Notes: generated by a model from the letters alone, not told the origin. Numbered from the stretch's first letter, positions 17,606 through 25,918 are shown. The stretch: 64,000 nt of DNA from Sphingomonas suaedae (GCF_007833215.1 NZ_CP042239.1:2726001-2790000); one strand, 5' to 3'. Translations and numbers: made by a program.

Positions 17606-18613
17606 ATGACATTGGGCGACTGGATCACCCCGCACCCCGAAGGCATCCATGTCCCCGGCCCGGACATCTGGGTCGACCCGTCGCAACCCAAGGCCCGCGC
17701 GTTCGTGACGCATGGCCATGCCGATCACGCGCGCGGCGGGCATGGCGAAGTATGGGCGACGCCCGAGACGCTTGCGATCATGGAGGCGCGCTACGGTCCC
17801 CAGACCGGACGCCCGGTCGCCTATGGCGAAACGATCCGCATGGGCCCAGAGGACAATGGCGTCGAGATCGGCTTCGTCCCCGCCGGCCATGTGCTGGGCT
17901 CTGCACAGATCGTGCTCGATCATCGCGGCGAGCGGATCGTTGTGTCGGGCGATTACAAGCGTCGCCCCGACCCGACCTGCGAGCCCTTTCGTCCGGTCAA
18001 ATGCGATGTGTTCGTGACCGAGGCGACCTTCGGCCTCCCCGTCTTTCGCCACCCCGAGACCACCGACGAAATCGACAAATTGCTCTCTGCCCTGCGCGCC
18101 GAGCCGGAACGCTGCGTGCTGGTCGGCGCCTATGCGCTGGGCAAGGCGCAGCGGGTGATCGCGGAACTGCGCGGCATGGGATTCGACGATCCGATCTACA
18201 TCCATGGCGCACTGCAACGCCTGTGCGACCTTTATGTCGCGCATGGCGTCGCGCTGGGCGAACTACGCCCCGCCACCGGCGTGCCGAAAAAGGAACTGCA
18301 GGGCCGCATCGTGCTGTGCCCGCCCGGCGCGCTCAACGATCGTTGGTCGCGCCGCCTGCCCGATCCGGTCACCGCCATGGCGAGCGGCTGGATGACCGTC
18401 CGCCAGCGGGCGCGCCAACGCAATGTCGAGCTACCGCTGATCCTCTCCGACCATGCCGATTGGGACGAACTCACCACGACGCTGCGCGAGATCGCACCGA
18501 AAGAGGTGTGGGTGACGCACGGGCGCGAGGACGCGCTGGTCCATTGGTGCCGCAATCACCAGATCAAGGCGCGCGCACTCGAACTTTCGGGCTATGAGGA
18601 CGAGGATGACTGA
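17606..18613 (+). CDS. Ligase-associated DNA damage response exonuclease (MBL fold)
   Basis: A 335-residue metallo-beta-lactamase-fold nuclease. The start MTLGDWITPHPEGI is chosen because family members begin at this motif. The zinc motif THGHADHARGG (H36, H38, D40, H41) is intact, with AGHVLGSAQ, VSGDYKRRPD, TEATFGLP and, near the end, LSDHADWDEL and WVTHGRED of the beta-CASP type region. The family resembles mRNA 3'-end processing factors but acts in the ligase-associated repair set. The ATP-dependent ligase that normally follows is missing; the next gene, overlapping by eight bases, encodes a sirtuin. Confidence 0.9.
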   Translation: MTLGDWITPHPEGIHVPGPDIWVDPSQPKARAFVTHGHADHARGGHGEVWATPETLAIMEARYGPQTGRPVAYGETIRMGPEDNGVEIGFVPAGHVLGSAQIVLDHRGERIVVSGDYKRRPDPTCEPFRPVKCDVFVTEATFGLPVFRHPETTDEIDKLLSALRAEPERCVLVGAYALGKAQRVIAELRGMGFDDPIYIHGALQRLCDLYVAHGVALGELRPATGVPKKELQGRIVLCPPGALNDRWSRRLPDPVTAMASGWMTVRQRARQRNVELPLILSDHADWDELTTTLREIAPKEVWVTHGREDALVHWCRNHQIKARALELSGYEDEDD

Positions 18614-19304
18614 CATCCGCCATATCGTGATCCTCACCGGCGCCGGCGTCTCCGCCGAGAGCGGCGTCGCCACCTTTCGCGGCCCCGGCGGGCTGTGGGA
18701 GGGGCATCGCGTCGAGGATGTCTGCACGCCGCAAGCGCTCGCCCACGATCCGGACCTTGTCCACCGCTTCTACGACAAACGCCGCGCCAATCTGGCGAGC
18801 GTCGAACCCAATGCGGCACACCGCGCGCTCGCCCGGCTCGACGCGGAATGGCCGGGCGAGCTGCTGCTGGTCACGCAGAATGTCGACGACCTGCACGATC
18901 GCGCCGGATCGAAGCGGCTGGTGCACATGCATGGCGAGCTCAAGTCCGCACTCTGCGCCCTGTGCGGCGTCCAGACCGAATGGGCCGACCCGCTGCCTCC
19001 CGGCACGCCCTGCCCGTCCTGCGACGCCCCCGCGCTGCGCCCCGACATCGTGTTCTTCGGCGAGATGCCCTATCATATGGAGGCGATCGACGCCGCGCTC
19101 GCCCGCGCCGACCTGTTCGTCTCGATCGGCACCTCGGGCGCGGTCTATCCCGCCGCGGGCTTCGTGCGCACCGCGCACTACCACGGCGCCGACACGCTCG
19201 AACTCAATCTAGAGCGGTCGGAAGGCAGCGCCTGGTTCGGTGAAAGCCGCCTCGGTCCTGCCGGGACGCTGGTGCCCGACTGGGTCGAGTCGCTGCTGGC
19301 CTAG
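18606..19304 (+). CDS. cobB: NAD-dependent protein deacylase (Sir2 family, CobB-like)
   Basis: A 232-residue sirtuin. NAD-binding motifs are LTGAGVSAESGVATFRG (residues 10-25) and TQNVDDLHDRAG. The catalytic His lies in VHMHGEL. A Cys4 zinc ribbon is formed by CALCG and CPSCD. Tyr56 and Arg59 (RFYDKRR) are the YxxR pair found in CobB/SIRT5-type enzymes that remove succinyl and other acidic acyl groups. The start at 18606 overlaps the exonuclease stop by eight bases, so the two should be translationally coupled. Its stop shares a CTAG tetranucleotide with the convergent era stop. Confidence 0.92.
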   Translation: MTDIRHIVILTGAGVSAESGVATFRGPGGLWEGHRVEDVCTPQALAHDPDLVHRFYDKRRANLASVEPNAAHRALARLDAEWPGELLLVTQNVDDLHDRAGSKRLVHMHGELKSALCALCGVQTEWADPLPPGTPCPSCDAPALRPDIVFFGEMPYHMEAIDAALARADLFVSIGTSGAVYPAAGFVRTAHYHGADTLELNLERSEGSAWFGESRLGPAGTLVPDWVESLLA

Positions 19305-20203
19305 TCGACCCAGTCGAGCCCGATCTCGCGATAGAGGCTGCGATCCTCCTCCCAATCGGGGCGGACCTTGACGTGCAGATAGAGATGGACCTCCACGCCG
19401 AGCAAAATCTTGAGCTGGGCGCGCGCCCGCGCCCCGATCTCGCGGATCATCGAACCGCCCTTGCCCAGCACGATCGCGCGCTGGGTGGTCCGGCCGACCA
19501 GGATCTGCTGGTAGATCTCGACCGACCCGTCGTCGCGCTCGGTATAGCGTTCGGTCTCGACCGCAGTGGCATAGGGCAGTTCGGCGTGGAGCAGGTGATA
19601 GAGTTGCTCGCGCGTAATCTCGGCTGCCAGCATCCGGTCGGTCGCGTCTGACACCTGATCGGCGGGGAAATGCCATGGCCCCTCGGGCATCTGCGCGGCC
19701 AGCGCCGCCTTCAGTTCCGCCACCCCGTCACCGGTCGTTGCCGACACGAAGAAGGTCTCGTCGAACGCAGCCAGGTCGTTGAGCGTCGCGGCATGGCCCA
19801 GCAGGCGCGGCTTGTCGGCGATATCGACCTTGTTGAGGATCAGGAGCTTCTTCTCGCGCCGGTCCTTGAGGCTCTCGACCACCGCGCGCACCTTCGGCCC
19901 GATCCCGCCCTTGCCGTCAACGACCAGCGCGATCAGGTCCGCCCCGCTCGTCCCTTCCCACGCCGCCGCGACCATCGCGCGGTCCAGCCGACGCGCGGGA
20001 TCGAAGATGCCGGGCGTGTCGACCAGCAACAGCTGCGCATCGCCCTCGATCGCGATTCCCATCAACCGCGCGCGCGTCGTCTGCGCCTTGGGGCTGACGA
20101 TCGCCACCTTCTGCCCCACCAGCGCATTGACCAGCGTCGACTTGCCCGCATTGGGGGCGCCAACGACGGCGACCAGGCCGCATTTCTGTCCTTCGATATC
20201 CAA
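19301..20203 (-). CDS. era: GTPase Era
   Basis: A 300-residue ribosome-biogenesis GTPase that binds the 3' end of 16S rRNA. G motifs: GAPNAGKST, DTPG and NKVD. The C-terminal KH domain contains VLGKGGSMIREIGARARAQL. I place the start at a TTG (20203) preceded by GGAG with five-base spacing, giving the usual Era length. An ATG 18 codons further upstream (20257) is open, but that segment is made of a degenerate intergenic repeat (20229-20357), so it is unlikely to be coding. It is the last gene of the lepB-rnc-era group. Confidence 0.93.
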   Translation of the reverse strand: MDIEGQKCGLVAVVGAPNAGKSTLVNALVGQKVAIVSPKAQTTRARLMGIAIEGDAQLLLVDTPGIFDPARRLDRAMVAAAWEGTSGADLIALVVDGKGGIGPKVRAVVESLKDRREKKLLILNKVDIADKPRLLGHAATLNDLAAFDETFFVSATTGDGVAELKAALAAQMPEGPWHFPADQVSDATDRMLAAEITREQLYHLLHAELPYATAVETERYTERDDGSVEIYQQILVGRTTQRAIVLGKGGSMIREIGARARAQLKILLGVEVHLYLHVKVRPDWEEDRSLYREIGLDWVD

Positions 20204-20228
20204 AATTGCTCCGTTCGAAAAACCGTTT

Positions 20229-20357
20229 CCACCCCGGCCTTGTGCAGGGTTCACCATCTGCGCGCACGACCCTCGATGATATAGCATAGCGGTTCGGCAA
20301 GCGCCTCTACCACCGGATCTGCCGAGCTGTGGACCCCGGAACAAGTCCAGGGTGACC
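20229..20357. repeat. Intergenic palindrome, family B, degenerate copy
   Basis: The left part CCACCCCGGCCTTGTGCAGG and the right part GTGGACCCCGGAACAAGTCC with AGGGTGACC are diverged inverted copies of the element at 23926-24031. The copy fills most of the 157-base gap between rnc and era. Confidence 0.7.
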
Positions 20358-20360
20358 ACC

Positions 20361-21029
20361 CTATTTCTGCAACCGCTCCAGCAACGCCGCCGCCGCTGCG
20401 GTCTCGGCTTCCTGTTTGCTGCTGCCCTCGCCCTCGGCGTCCGCCAGCTTGGCGATCACCGCCTTGACCCGGAAGCGCGGGGCATGGCCCGGCCCGGACC
20501 GGTCGATCAGTTCATAGTCCGGCGCGCGCCGATTATTCGCAGCGGCCCATTCCTGCAACGCGGATTTGGGATGTTTGGGCGCCGCCGCCTGCGCATCGAT
20601 CCGGCTGTCCCACAGCCGCCGCACCAGTGCGCGCGCCTCCGCGAAACCGTGCGCCAGAAAATGCGCGCCGATCAACGCTTCCATCACATCACCCAGCACA
20701 TTGTCGCTGTCCGACGCACCGTCGTCGCGCGCCTGCTTGCCGAGCCTCAGATGGCTCGCCACGCCGATCTCGCGTGCCACCTCCGCGCACACCTGCCCGG
20801 TCACCAGCGAATTGAACCGACGCGACAGCTTGCCCTCCGGCTCGTCGGGAAACCGCTCATACAGCCATTCGGCCAGTGTCAGCCCCAGCACCCGGTCGCC
20901 AAGAAATTCCAGCCGTTCGTAATTGACCGCCCCTTGGCTGCCATGGGTCAGCGCGCGCTGGTACATCGCCACGTCGCCCGGAGCCGTGCCGAGAACCCCG
21001 GTCAGCCAGCCGGGCAAGCTGTCACTCAA
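20361..21029 (-). CDS. rnc: Ribonuclease III
   Basis: A 222-residue dsRNA endonuclease that processes rRNA precursors and some mRNAs. The signature ERLEFLGDRVLGLTLAEWLY (residues ~39-58) carries the catalytic acidic residues. A second acidic site is in GDVMEALIGAHFLA. The C-terminal dsRNA-binding domain includes KSALQEWAAANN and the closing GSSKQEAETAAAAALL. Its start overlaps the lepB stop by four bases, and era follows after a repeat. This is the lepB-rnc-era order widely conserved in proteobacteria, linking secretion and ribosome maturation genes. Confidence 0.97.
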   Translation of the reverse strand: MSDSLPGWLTGVLGTAPGDVAMYQRALTHGSQGAVNYERLEFLGDRVLGLTLAEWLYERFPDEPEGKLSRRFNSLVTGQVCAEVAREIGVASHLRLGKQARDDGASDSDNVLGDVMEALIGAHFLAHGFAEARALVRRLWDSRIDAQAAAPKHPKSALQEWAAANNRRAPDYELIDRSGPGHAPRFRVKAVIAKLADAEGEGSSKQEAETAAAAALLERLQK

Positions 21030-21850
21030 AAGCCTTCCCCGATCCGTTCGAACCGCGCCGCGCTGAACCAGGTCCAGGGCAGAATCCAGCTGGCGCTGCC
21101 ATCGGTCGACCAGAAGCTGACCACCGCCTTGCCCTGAATATTCTCGATCGGGACATAGCGGATGCCGCCTGCGGCATGGGGGAAGCGGCTGTCGGTCGAA
21201 TCGTCGCGATTGTCGCCCATCAGGAAGACATGGCCTGCGGGTACCGTGAACACCTCGGTATCGTCGGCGATCGTCTGCCCCTGGTCGAGCACGTCATAGC
21301 TTTTCCCATTGGGGAGCGTCTCGCGATAGCGCGGCATCCGGCACACCGTCGCGCCCTCGCCGGTCGCCTCGGTGAAGACCGGATCGCACGGGCTGTTGGG
21401 GCTGACCGGAACGACGAAATCGGCGACCCGCTGCTTGGGGATCGCCTGTCCGTTGAGGATCAACTGGCCGCCACGCATCTGCACCGTATCGCCGGGCAGG
21501 CCGATCACCCGCTTGATCCAGTCGGTATCGTCGCCCGGCGGCGCCTTGAATACCACGACGTCGCCGCGCGCCGGATCCTTGGCGAAGATGCGACCGGGAA
21601 TCAGCGGCACGCTCCAGGGCAGCGAGTGCTTCGAATAGCCGTAATTCCATTTGGTGATGAACAGATAGTCGCCCACCAGCAGGCGCGGCAGCATCGACCC
21701 CGACGGGATGCTGAACGGCGCGAAGATGAAGCTGCGCACGATGAACACCAGGATCGCGAGCTTCAGCAGGAAGCTCAGCGTGTCGCGCAGTTCGGAGCGC
21801 GGCTTGATCGTGTCGGGGGCGGCGGGCTGCGCCGATGCGGAATCGTCCAT
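21026..21850 (-). CDS. lepB: Signal peptidase I
   Basis: A 274-residue inner-membrane serine protease that removes signal peptides. The start at 21850 (MDDSASAQPA) precedes a single N-terminal membrane segment (FLLKLAILVFIVRSFIFAPF). The catalytic Ser is in SIPSGSMLPRLLVGDYLF and the general base Lys in DWIKRVIGLPGD. Later boxes include GHVFLMGDNRDDSTDSR. Upstream in-frame codons are open as far as 22000 but read into the promoter region and look non-coding. The gene is first in the lepB-rnc-era group and diverges from pgi. Confidence 0.96.
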   Translation of the reverse strand: MDDSASAQPAAPDTIKPRSELRDTLSFLLKLAILVFIVRSFIFAPFSIPSGSMLPRLLVGDYLFITKWNYGYSKHSLPWSVPLIPGRIFAKDPARGDVVVFKAPPGDDTDWIKRVIGLPGDTVQMRGGQLILNGQAIPKQRVADFVVPVSPNSPCDPVFTEATGEGATVCRMPRYRETLPNGKSYDVLDQGQTIADDTEVFTVPAGHVFLMGDNRDDSTDSRFPHAAGGIRYVPIENIQGKAVVSFWSTDGSASWILPWTWFSAARFERIGEGF

Positions 21851-22014
21851 GGCGCTGCTGTGCTTTGGGTGTGTGGCATCGTCAAGGCACTCTTGCTGTG
21901 TTTGCGGTGCCAGCCCGCTCCCTCGCTTCAGCGAAGCCCAAAACCAACTTCCCCCCGCTTTCACTCCTCCACGCGCCACGCTACATGCGCCGCGACCCAA
22001 AAGGAGACAGGCAC

Positions 22015-23508
22015 ATGGCGACCCCCGACTGGAGCGCGATCGAATCGCTGCCCCGTACCCCGCTCAGAGACCTGTTCGCCGCCGACGCCGATCGGCTCTC
22101 GATGCTCAGCACCGATGTCGCGGGTATCCATTTCGACTTTTCCAAGACGCATCTCGACGGTGCCGCGCTCGACGCCTTTGCCGCGCTCGCCAAATCGGCG
22201 GACTTCGCCGCAAAGCGCGAGGCGCTGTTCGCGGGCGAGCCGGTCAACGTGACCGAGGGCCGCGCCGCCGAGCACACCGCCGAACGCGGCGAGGGTGCCG
22301 AGGACAGCGTCGCCCGCGCCGCCGCCTATCACGGCCGTATGCGCGGCCTGATCGACGCGATCGAAGGCGAGGCGCTGGGGCCGATCCGCCACATCCTGCA
22401 CATCGGCATCGGCGGATCGGCGCTCGGCCCCGAGCTGCTGATCGACGCACTCGGGCGCGAGATGGACCGTTATGACGTCGCCATCGTCTCGAACATCGAC
22501 GGCTGCGCGCTGGAGGAGGCGATCGCCAGCTTCGACCCCCACGCCACGCTGATCGCGGTCGCGTCGAAAACCTTCACCACCACCGAAACGCTGCTCAACG
22601 CCACGAGCGCGCTCGACTGGATGCGCGAACACGGGGTCGAGGATCCCTATGGCCGCGTGATCGCGCTCACCGCTGCGCCGGACAAGGCGATCGACTGGGG
22701 CGTCGACGAAACCCGCATCCTGCCTTTCGCCGAGTCGGTCGGCGGGCGCTATTCCTTGTGGTCGTCGATCGGCTTCCCCGCCGCGATCGCCTTGGGCTGG
22801 GACGCGTTCGAGGAACTGCTCGACGGCGCGGCGGAGATGGACCGCCATTTCCGCCTGACCGATCTGCGCAGCAACGCGCCGGTCCTCGCCGCCTTCGCCG
22901 ACCTCTATTACACCCAGAATCGCGGCTGCGAGACGCGCGGCGTGTTCGCCTATGACGAGCGCCTGCGCCTGCTCCCGTCTTACCTCCAGCAGCTCGAGAT
23001 GGAATCGAACGGCAAGTCAGTCACGGCGGACGGCCAGCCGGTCGGCCGCGCCACCGCGCCGATCACCTGGGGCGGCGTCGGCACCGACGCGCAGCACGCG
23101 GTGTTTCAGCTGCTGCATCAGGGCACTCACCTGATCCCGCTCGAATTCCTCGCCGTGATCGAGGGCGGCGACACGCTGGCCGAGGATCACCACCGCGCGC
23201 TGCTGCTCAACTGCTTTGCACAGGGTGCCGCGCTGATGGCCGGCCGCGCCAATGACGACCCCGCCCGCGCCTATGCCGGCGACCGCCCGTCGATGACGCT
23301 GCTGCTCGACGAACTCGACCCGCGCACCTTGGGCGCGCTGATCGCTTTCTACGAGCACCGCACCTTCGTCAGCGCGGCGTTGCTCGGCATCAACCCGTTC
23401 GACCAGTTCGGCGTCGAACTCGGCAAGGAAATGGCCAAGGCCGCCGAGCGCGGCGGGCAGGATTTCGACCCTTCGACCGACGATTTGATCCGGAGAGCCT
23501 TTGGGTGA
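22015..23508 (+). CDS. pgi: Glucose-6-phosphate isomerase
   Basis: A 497-residue cytosolic enzyme interconverting glucose-6-phosphate and fructose-6-phosphate. The start at 22015 follows AAGGAGA with good spacing. Family motifs include HIGIGGSALGPELL, ASKTFTTTETLLN, GGRYSLWSSIGFP, GVGTDAQHAVFQLLHQGTH and, near the end, GINPFDQFGVELGK. The length is slightly shorter than the ~550 residues of the E. coli enzyme but normal for alphaproteobacteria. The stop is followed after four bases by the perfect palindrome at 23513-23592, which probably ends or stabilises the transcript. Confidence 0.97.
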   Translation: MATPDWSAIESLPRTPLRDLFAADADRLSMLSTDVAGIHFDFSKTHLDGAALDAFAALAKSADFAAKREALFAGEPVNVTEGRAAEHTAERGEGAEDSVARAAAYHGRMRGLIDAIEGEALGPIRHILHIGIGGSALGPELLIDALGREMDRYDVAIVSNIDGCALEEAIASFDPHATLIAVASKTFTTTETLLNATSALDWMREHGVEDPYGRVIALTAAPDKAIDWGVDETRILPFAESVGGRYSLWSSIGFPAAIALGWDAFEELLDGAAEMDRHFRLTDLRSNAPVLAAFADLYYTQNRGCETRGVFAYDERLRLLPSYLQQLEMESNGKSVTADGQPVGRATAPITWGGVGTDAQHAVFQLLHQGTHLIPLEFLAVIEGGDTLAEDHHRALLLNCFAQGAALMAGRANDDPARAYAGDRPSMTLLLDELDPRTLGALIAFYEHRTFVSAALLGINPFDQFGVELGKEMAKAAERGGQDFDPSTDDLIRRAFG

Positions 23509-23512
23509 AGCG

Positions 23513-23592
23513 CGGCACCGGCCCGCTCCCCCACCCGGCCACCCATAGGGTAGCTTTGCTGGGTGGCCGGGTGGGGGAGCGGGCCGGTGCCG
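23513..23592. repeat. Intergenic palindrome, family A copy 3 (perfect 33-bp arms)
   Basis: Positions 23513-23545 and 23560-23592 are exact reverse complements over 33 bases, starting CGGCACCGGCCCGCTCCCCC and ending GGGGGAGCGGGCCGGTGCCG, with a 14-base loop. It starts four bases after the pgi stop. The same arms occur in copies at 10502 and 12961. It is the cleanest member of the family in this window. Confidence 0.95.
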
Positions 23593-23610
23593 AACCAACA
23601 AGGAAAGCGC

Positions 23611-23910
23611 ATGAGCGACGAAGACTATGTCTATGACGAGGCCAGCGGCGAATGGGTCCCCGCCTCGCAGCTGTCCGCCGCTCCGACTGAAGATGTGGTG
23701 GAGGTTCGCGACTCGGTCGGCAACCTCCTCGCGGACGGCGATCAGGTCACGCTGATCAAGGACCTGACCGTCAAAGGCGCCGGCCAGACCCTCAAGCGCG
23801 GCACCCTGATCAAATCGATCCGCCTCACCGGCGACGCGCAAGAGATCGACTGCAAGTTCGACGGCATCAAAGGCCTCGTCCTGCGCGCCGAATTCGTCCG
23901 CAAACGCTAA
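23611..23910 (+). CDS. PhnA/YjdM-like protein lacking the zinc ribbon
   Basis: A 99-residue acidic protein; the ATG at 23611 follows AAGGAAA. The C-terminal 55 residues match the PhnA/YjdM KOW-like domain ('alkylphosphonate utilization protein'): VRDSVGNLLADGDQVTLIKD, LTVKGAGQTLKRGTLIKSIR, IDCKFDGIKG and LRAEFVRKR. E. coli YjdM has an N-terminal zinc ribbon with two CxxC pairs. Here that region is replaced by DYVYDEASGEWVPASQ and contains no cysteine, so zinc binding is lost. Despite the family name no phosphonate gene is nearby; the true role is unknown. Confidence 0.85.
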   Translation: MSDEDYVYDEASGEWVPASQLSAAPTEDVVEVRDSVGNLLADGDQVTLIKDLTVKGAGQTLKRGTLIKSIRLTGDAQEIDCKFDGIKGLVLRAEFVRKR

Positions 23911-23925
23911 CCCCACACCCGGGTT

Positions 23926-24031
23926 GTCACCCCGGCCTTGTGCCGGGGTCCACCGGAAGACGCGGCGCGAAGCATGAGGCTTGAGCGCCGGGAGCGCGGC
24001 ACTGTGGACCCCGGCACAGGGCCGGGGTGAC
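23926..24031. repeat. Intergenic palindrome, family B
   Basis: GTCACCCCGGCCTTGTGCCG continues with GGGTCCAC on the left and is mirrored by GTGGACCCCGGCACAGGGCC with GGGGTGAC on the right. Each arm can also fold on itself (CCCCGGC...GCCGGGG). A degenerate copy lies between rnc and era. It separates the PhnA-like gene from a convergent small gene. Confidence 0.9.
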
Positions 24032-24054
24032 GAGACTATTGCAAGCGTGCGGTC

Positions 24055-24390
24055 CTATTTGCACTCTCGGGCGACAAGGGCGCGCCGGTTCATCAGGCCT
24101 TCCATTTGGGCCGCCAGGTACATCGCCTCTCCGTCTGATTTCATCGGGACGGCCGCCGGTTTGCTACGCTTCAGCCTGTGCATTTGCGACCGCAGTTCGG
24201 TCTTCCGCTCGTCGATCAAGCGAAGTTGAAGTCTGCAATCCTTGGCATCGCGCGCCCTGATCAAAGTCCGAACGAACTCGCCCTCACCCTGCAATTGCTC
24301 CCTCGTTTGGGCATCTGCATCGGCGGAGGCGATGGAGAGGAAGGCCGCGCCGAGAAGGATCGCTCTTGCTTTCACTTCGAACTGCTCCAT
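24055..24390 (-). CDS. Small exported protein of unknown function
   Basis: An open frame of 111 codons. A signal peptide (ARAILLGAAFLSIASADADA) is followed by a charged, helical mature part with FVRTLIRARDAKDCRLQLRL and two cysteines, one near the centre and one near the end (RECK), possibly a disulfide. A GTG at 24375, preceded by GGAG nine bases upstream, is a plausible alternative start (six residues in). I recognise no family. Base composition is lower in GC than neighbouring genes, which may mean acquisition or weak selection. Confidence 0.6.
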   Translation of the reverse strand: MEQFEVKARAILLGAAFLSIASADADAQTREQLQGEGEFVRTLIRARDAKDCRLQLRLIDERKTELRSQMHRLKRSKPAAVPMKSDGEAMYLAAQMEGLMNRRALVARECK

Positions 24391-24544
24391 GCGAGACGCT
24401 CAGACCAGCAGTGACTGACAGCCTTCCATCATCTCCACAAGCAGCAGCGCGAAGGTGGCCGAACGGCGCGAGCATCTCCCCCTCCGTTGGCAATCCCACC
24501 CCAGCCCCCTATCTCCCGCTCCGACGACCCAACAGGAGCCCCAA

Positions 24545-25891
24545 ATGGCCGATTACGACTACGACCTCTTCGTCATCGGCGCAGGCTCCGGCGGCGTCCG
24601 CGCCAGCCGCGTCGCCGCCGCGCACGGTGCGAGGGTCGCGATCGCCGAGGAATATCGCGTCGGCGGCACCTGCGTCATCCGCGGCTGCGTGCCCAAGAAG
24701 CTGCTCGTCTATGGCGCGCATTTCGCCGAGGATCTCAAGGACGCGCGCCGCTTCGGCTGGAACGTCCCGGATTGCGACTTCGACTGGGCGGTGCTGCGCG
24801 ACAACGTCCTGTCGGAGGTCGACCGGCTCAACGGCGCCTATACCAACACGCTCGACAGCCACGGGGTCGAGATCGTCCACGAACGCGCCACCGTCTCCGG
24901 CCCTAATGAGGTCACGCTCGCCAGCGGCCGCACGATCAGCGCGGGCAAGATCCTGATCGCCGTCGGCGCCCGCCCGCACGTGCCGCCCTGCCCGGGCCAT
25001 GAACATGGCATCACTTCAAACGAGGTGTTCCACCTCGATCACCTGCCCAAGCGCGTGCTGATCGCCGGCGCGGGCTATATCGCCAACGAATTCGCCGGCA
25101 TCTTCAACGAATTCGGCAGCAAGGTGACGCTGATCAACCGCTCAGATGTCATCCTGCGCGGCTATGACGAACAAATCCGCGACCGGCTGCTGCAGATTTC
25201 GATGACCAAGGGCATCGATTTCCGCTTCCACGCCGAATTCCGCGGGATCGAGAAGCAGGACGACGGCGCCCTCAAGGTCAGCATGACCGAGCATGACGAT
25301 ATGGAGGTCGACTGCGTCCTCTTCGCCACCGGCCGCGTCCCCAACACCGAGGGCCTGGGCCTCGCCGAAGCCGGGGTCGAACTGGACTCCAAGGGCGCGG
25401 TCGTGGTCGCCGACGACAACCAGTCGTCGGTCGAGTCGATCTACGCGGTCGGCGACGTCACCAACCGCGTCCAGCTCACCCCCGTCGCGATCCGCGAGGG
25501 GCAGGCGTTCGCCGACACCGTCTTCGGTGGCAAACCCACCAAGGTGGACTATGGCTGCATCCCCGCCGCGGTGTTCAGCCATCCGCCGATCGCGGGCGTC
25601 GGCATGACCGAAGGACAGGCGAAGCAGAAATACGGCGCGGTCAAGGTCTACACCTCGGACTTCCGCGCGATGAAGAATGTGCTGGCCAACCGCAACGAAC
25701 GCGCGCTCTACAAGATGATCTGCGAGCCCAATTCGGGCAAGGTCCTCGGCCTCCACATGATCGGCCCCGACGCCCCGGAAATCCTCCAGGCAGCGGCAGT
25801 GGCGGTCAAGGCGGGCCTGACCAAGGACGATTTCGACCAGACCGTCGCGCTGCACCCGAGCATGGCGGAAGAGCTTGTGTTGATGAAGTGA
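24545..25891 (+). CDS. gor: Glutathione-disulfide reductase
   Basis: A 448-residue FAD-dependent pyridine-nucleotide-disulfide oxidoreductase that reduces GSSG with NADPH. FAD-binding GAGSGGVRASR is at the N-terminus. The redox-active disulfide GGTCVIRGCVPKK has C43 and C48. The NAD(P) motif AGAGYIANEFAG is followed by arginines expected for NADPH, and the C-terminal interface motif is LHPSMAEELVLM. The start at 24545 gives the short MADYDYDLFVIGAGS typical of bacterial enzymes. Convergent with the symporter gene; two hairpins lie between them. Confidence 0.95.
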   Translation: MADYDYDLFVIGAGSGGVRASRVAAAHGARVAIAEEYRVGGTCVIRGCVPKKLLVYGAHFAEDLKDARRFGWNVPDCDFDWAVLRDNVLSEVDRLNGAYTNTLDSHGVEIVHERATVSGPNEVTLASGRTISAGKILIAVGARPHVPPCPGHEHGITSNEVFHLDHLPKRVLIAGAGYIANEFAGIFNEFGSKVTLINRSDVILRGYDEQIRDRLLQISMTKGIDFRFHAEFRGIEKQDDGALKVSMTEHDDMEVDCVLFATGRVPNTEGLGLAEAGVELDSKGAVVVADDNQSSVESIYAVGDVTNRVQLTPVAIREGQAFADTVFGGKPTKVDYGCIPAAVFSHPPIAGVGMTEGQAKQKYGAVKVYTSDFRAMKNVLANRNERALYKMICEPNSGKVLGLHMIGPDAPEILQAAAVAVKAGLTKDDFDQTVALHPSMAEELVLMK

Positions 25892-25918
25892 TCGGGCCGT
25901 CGGCGCTTTAGCGACGAC

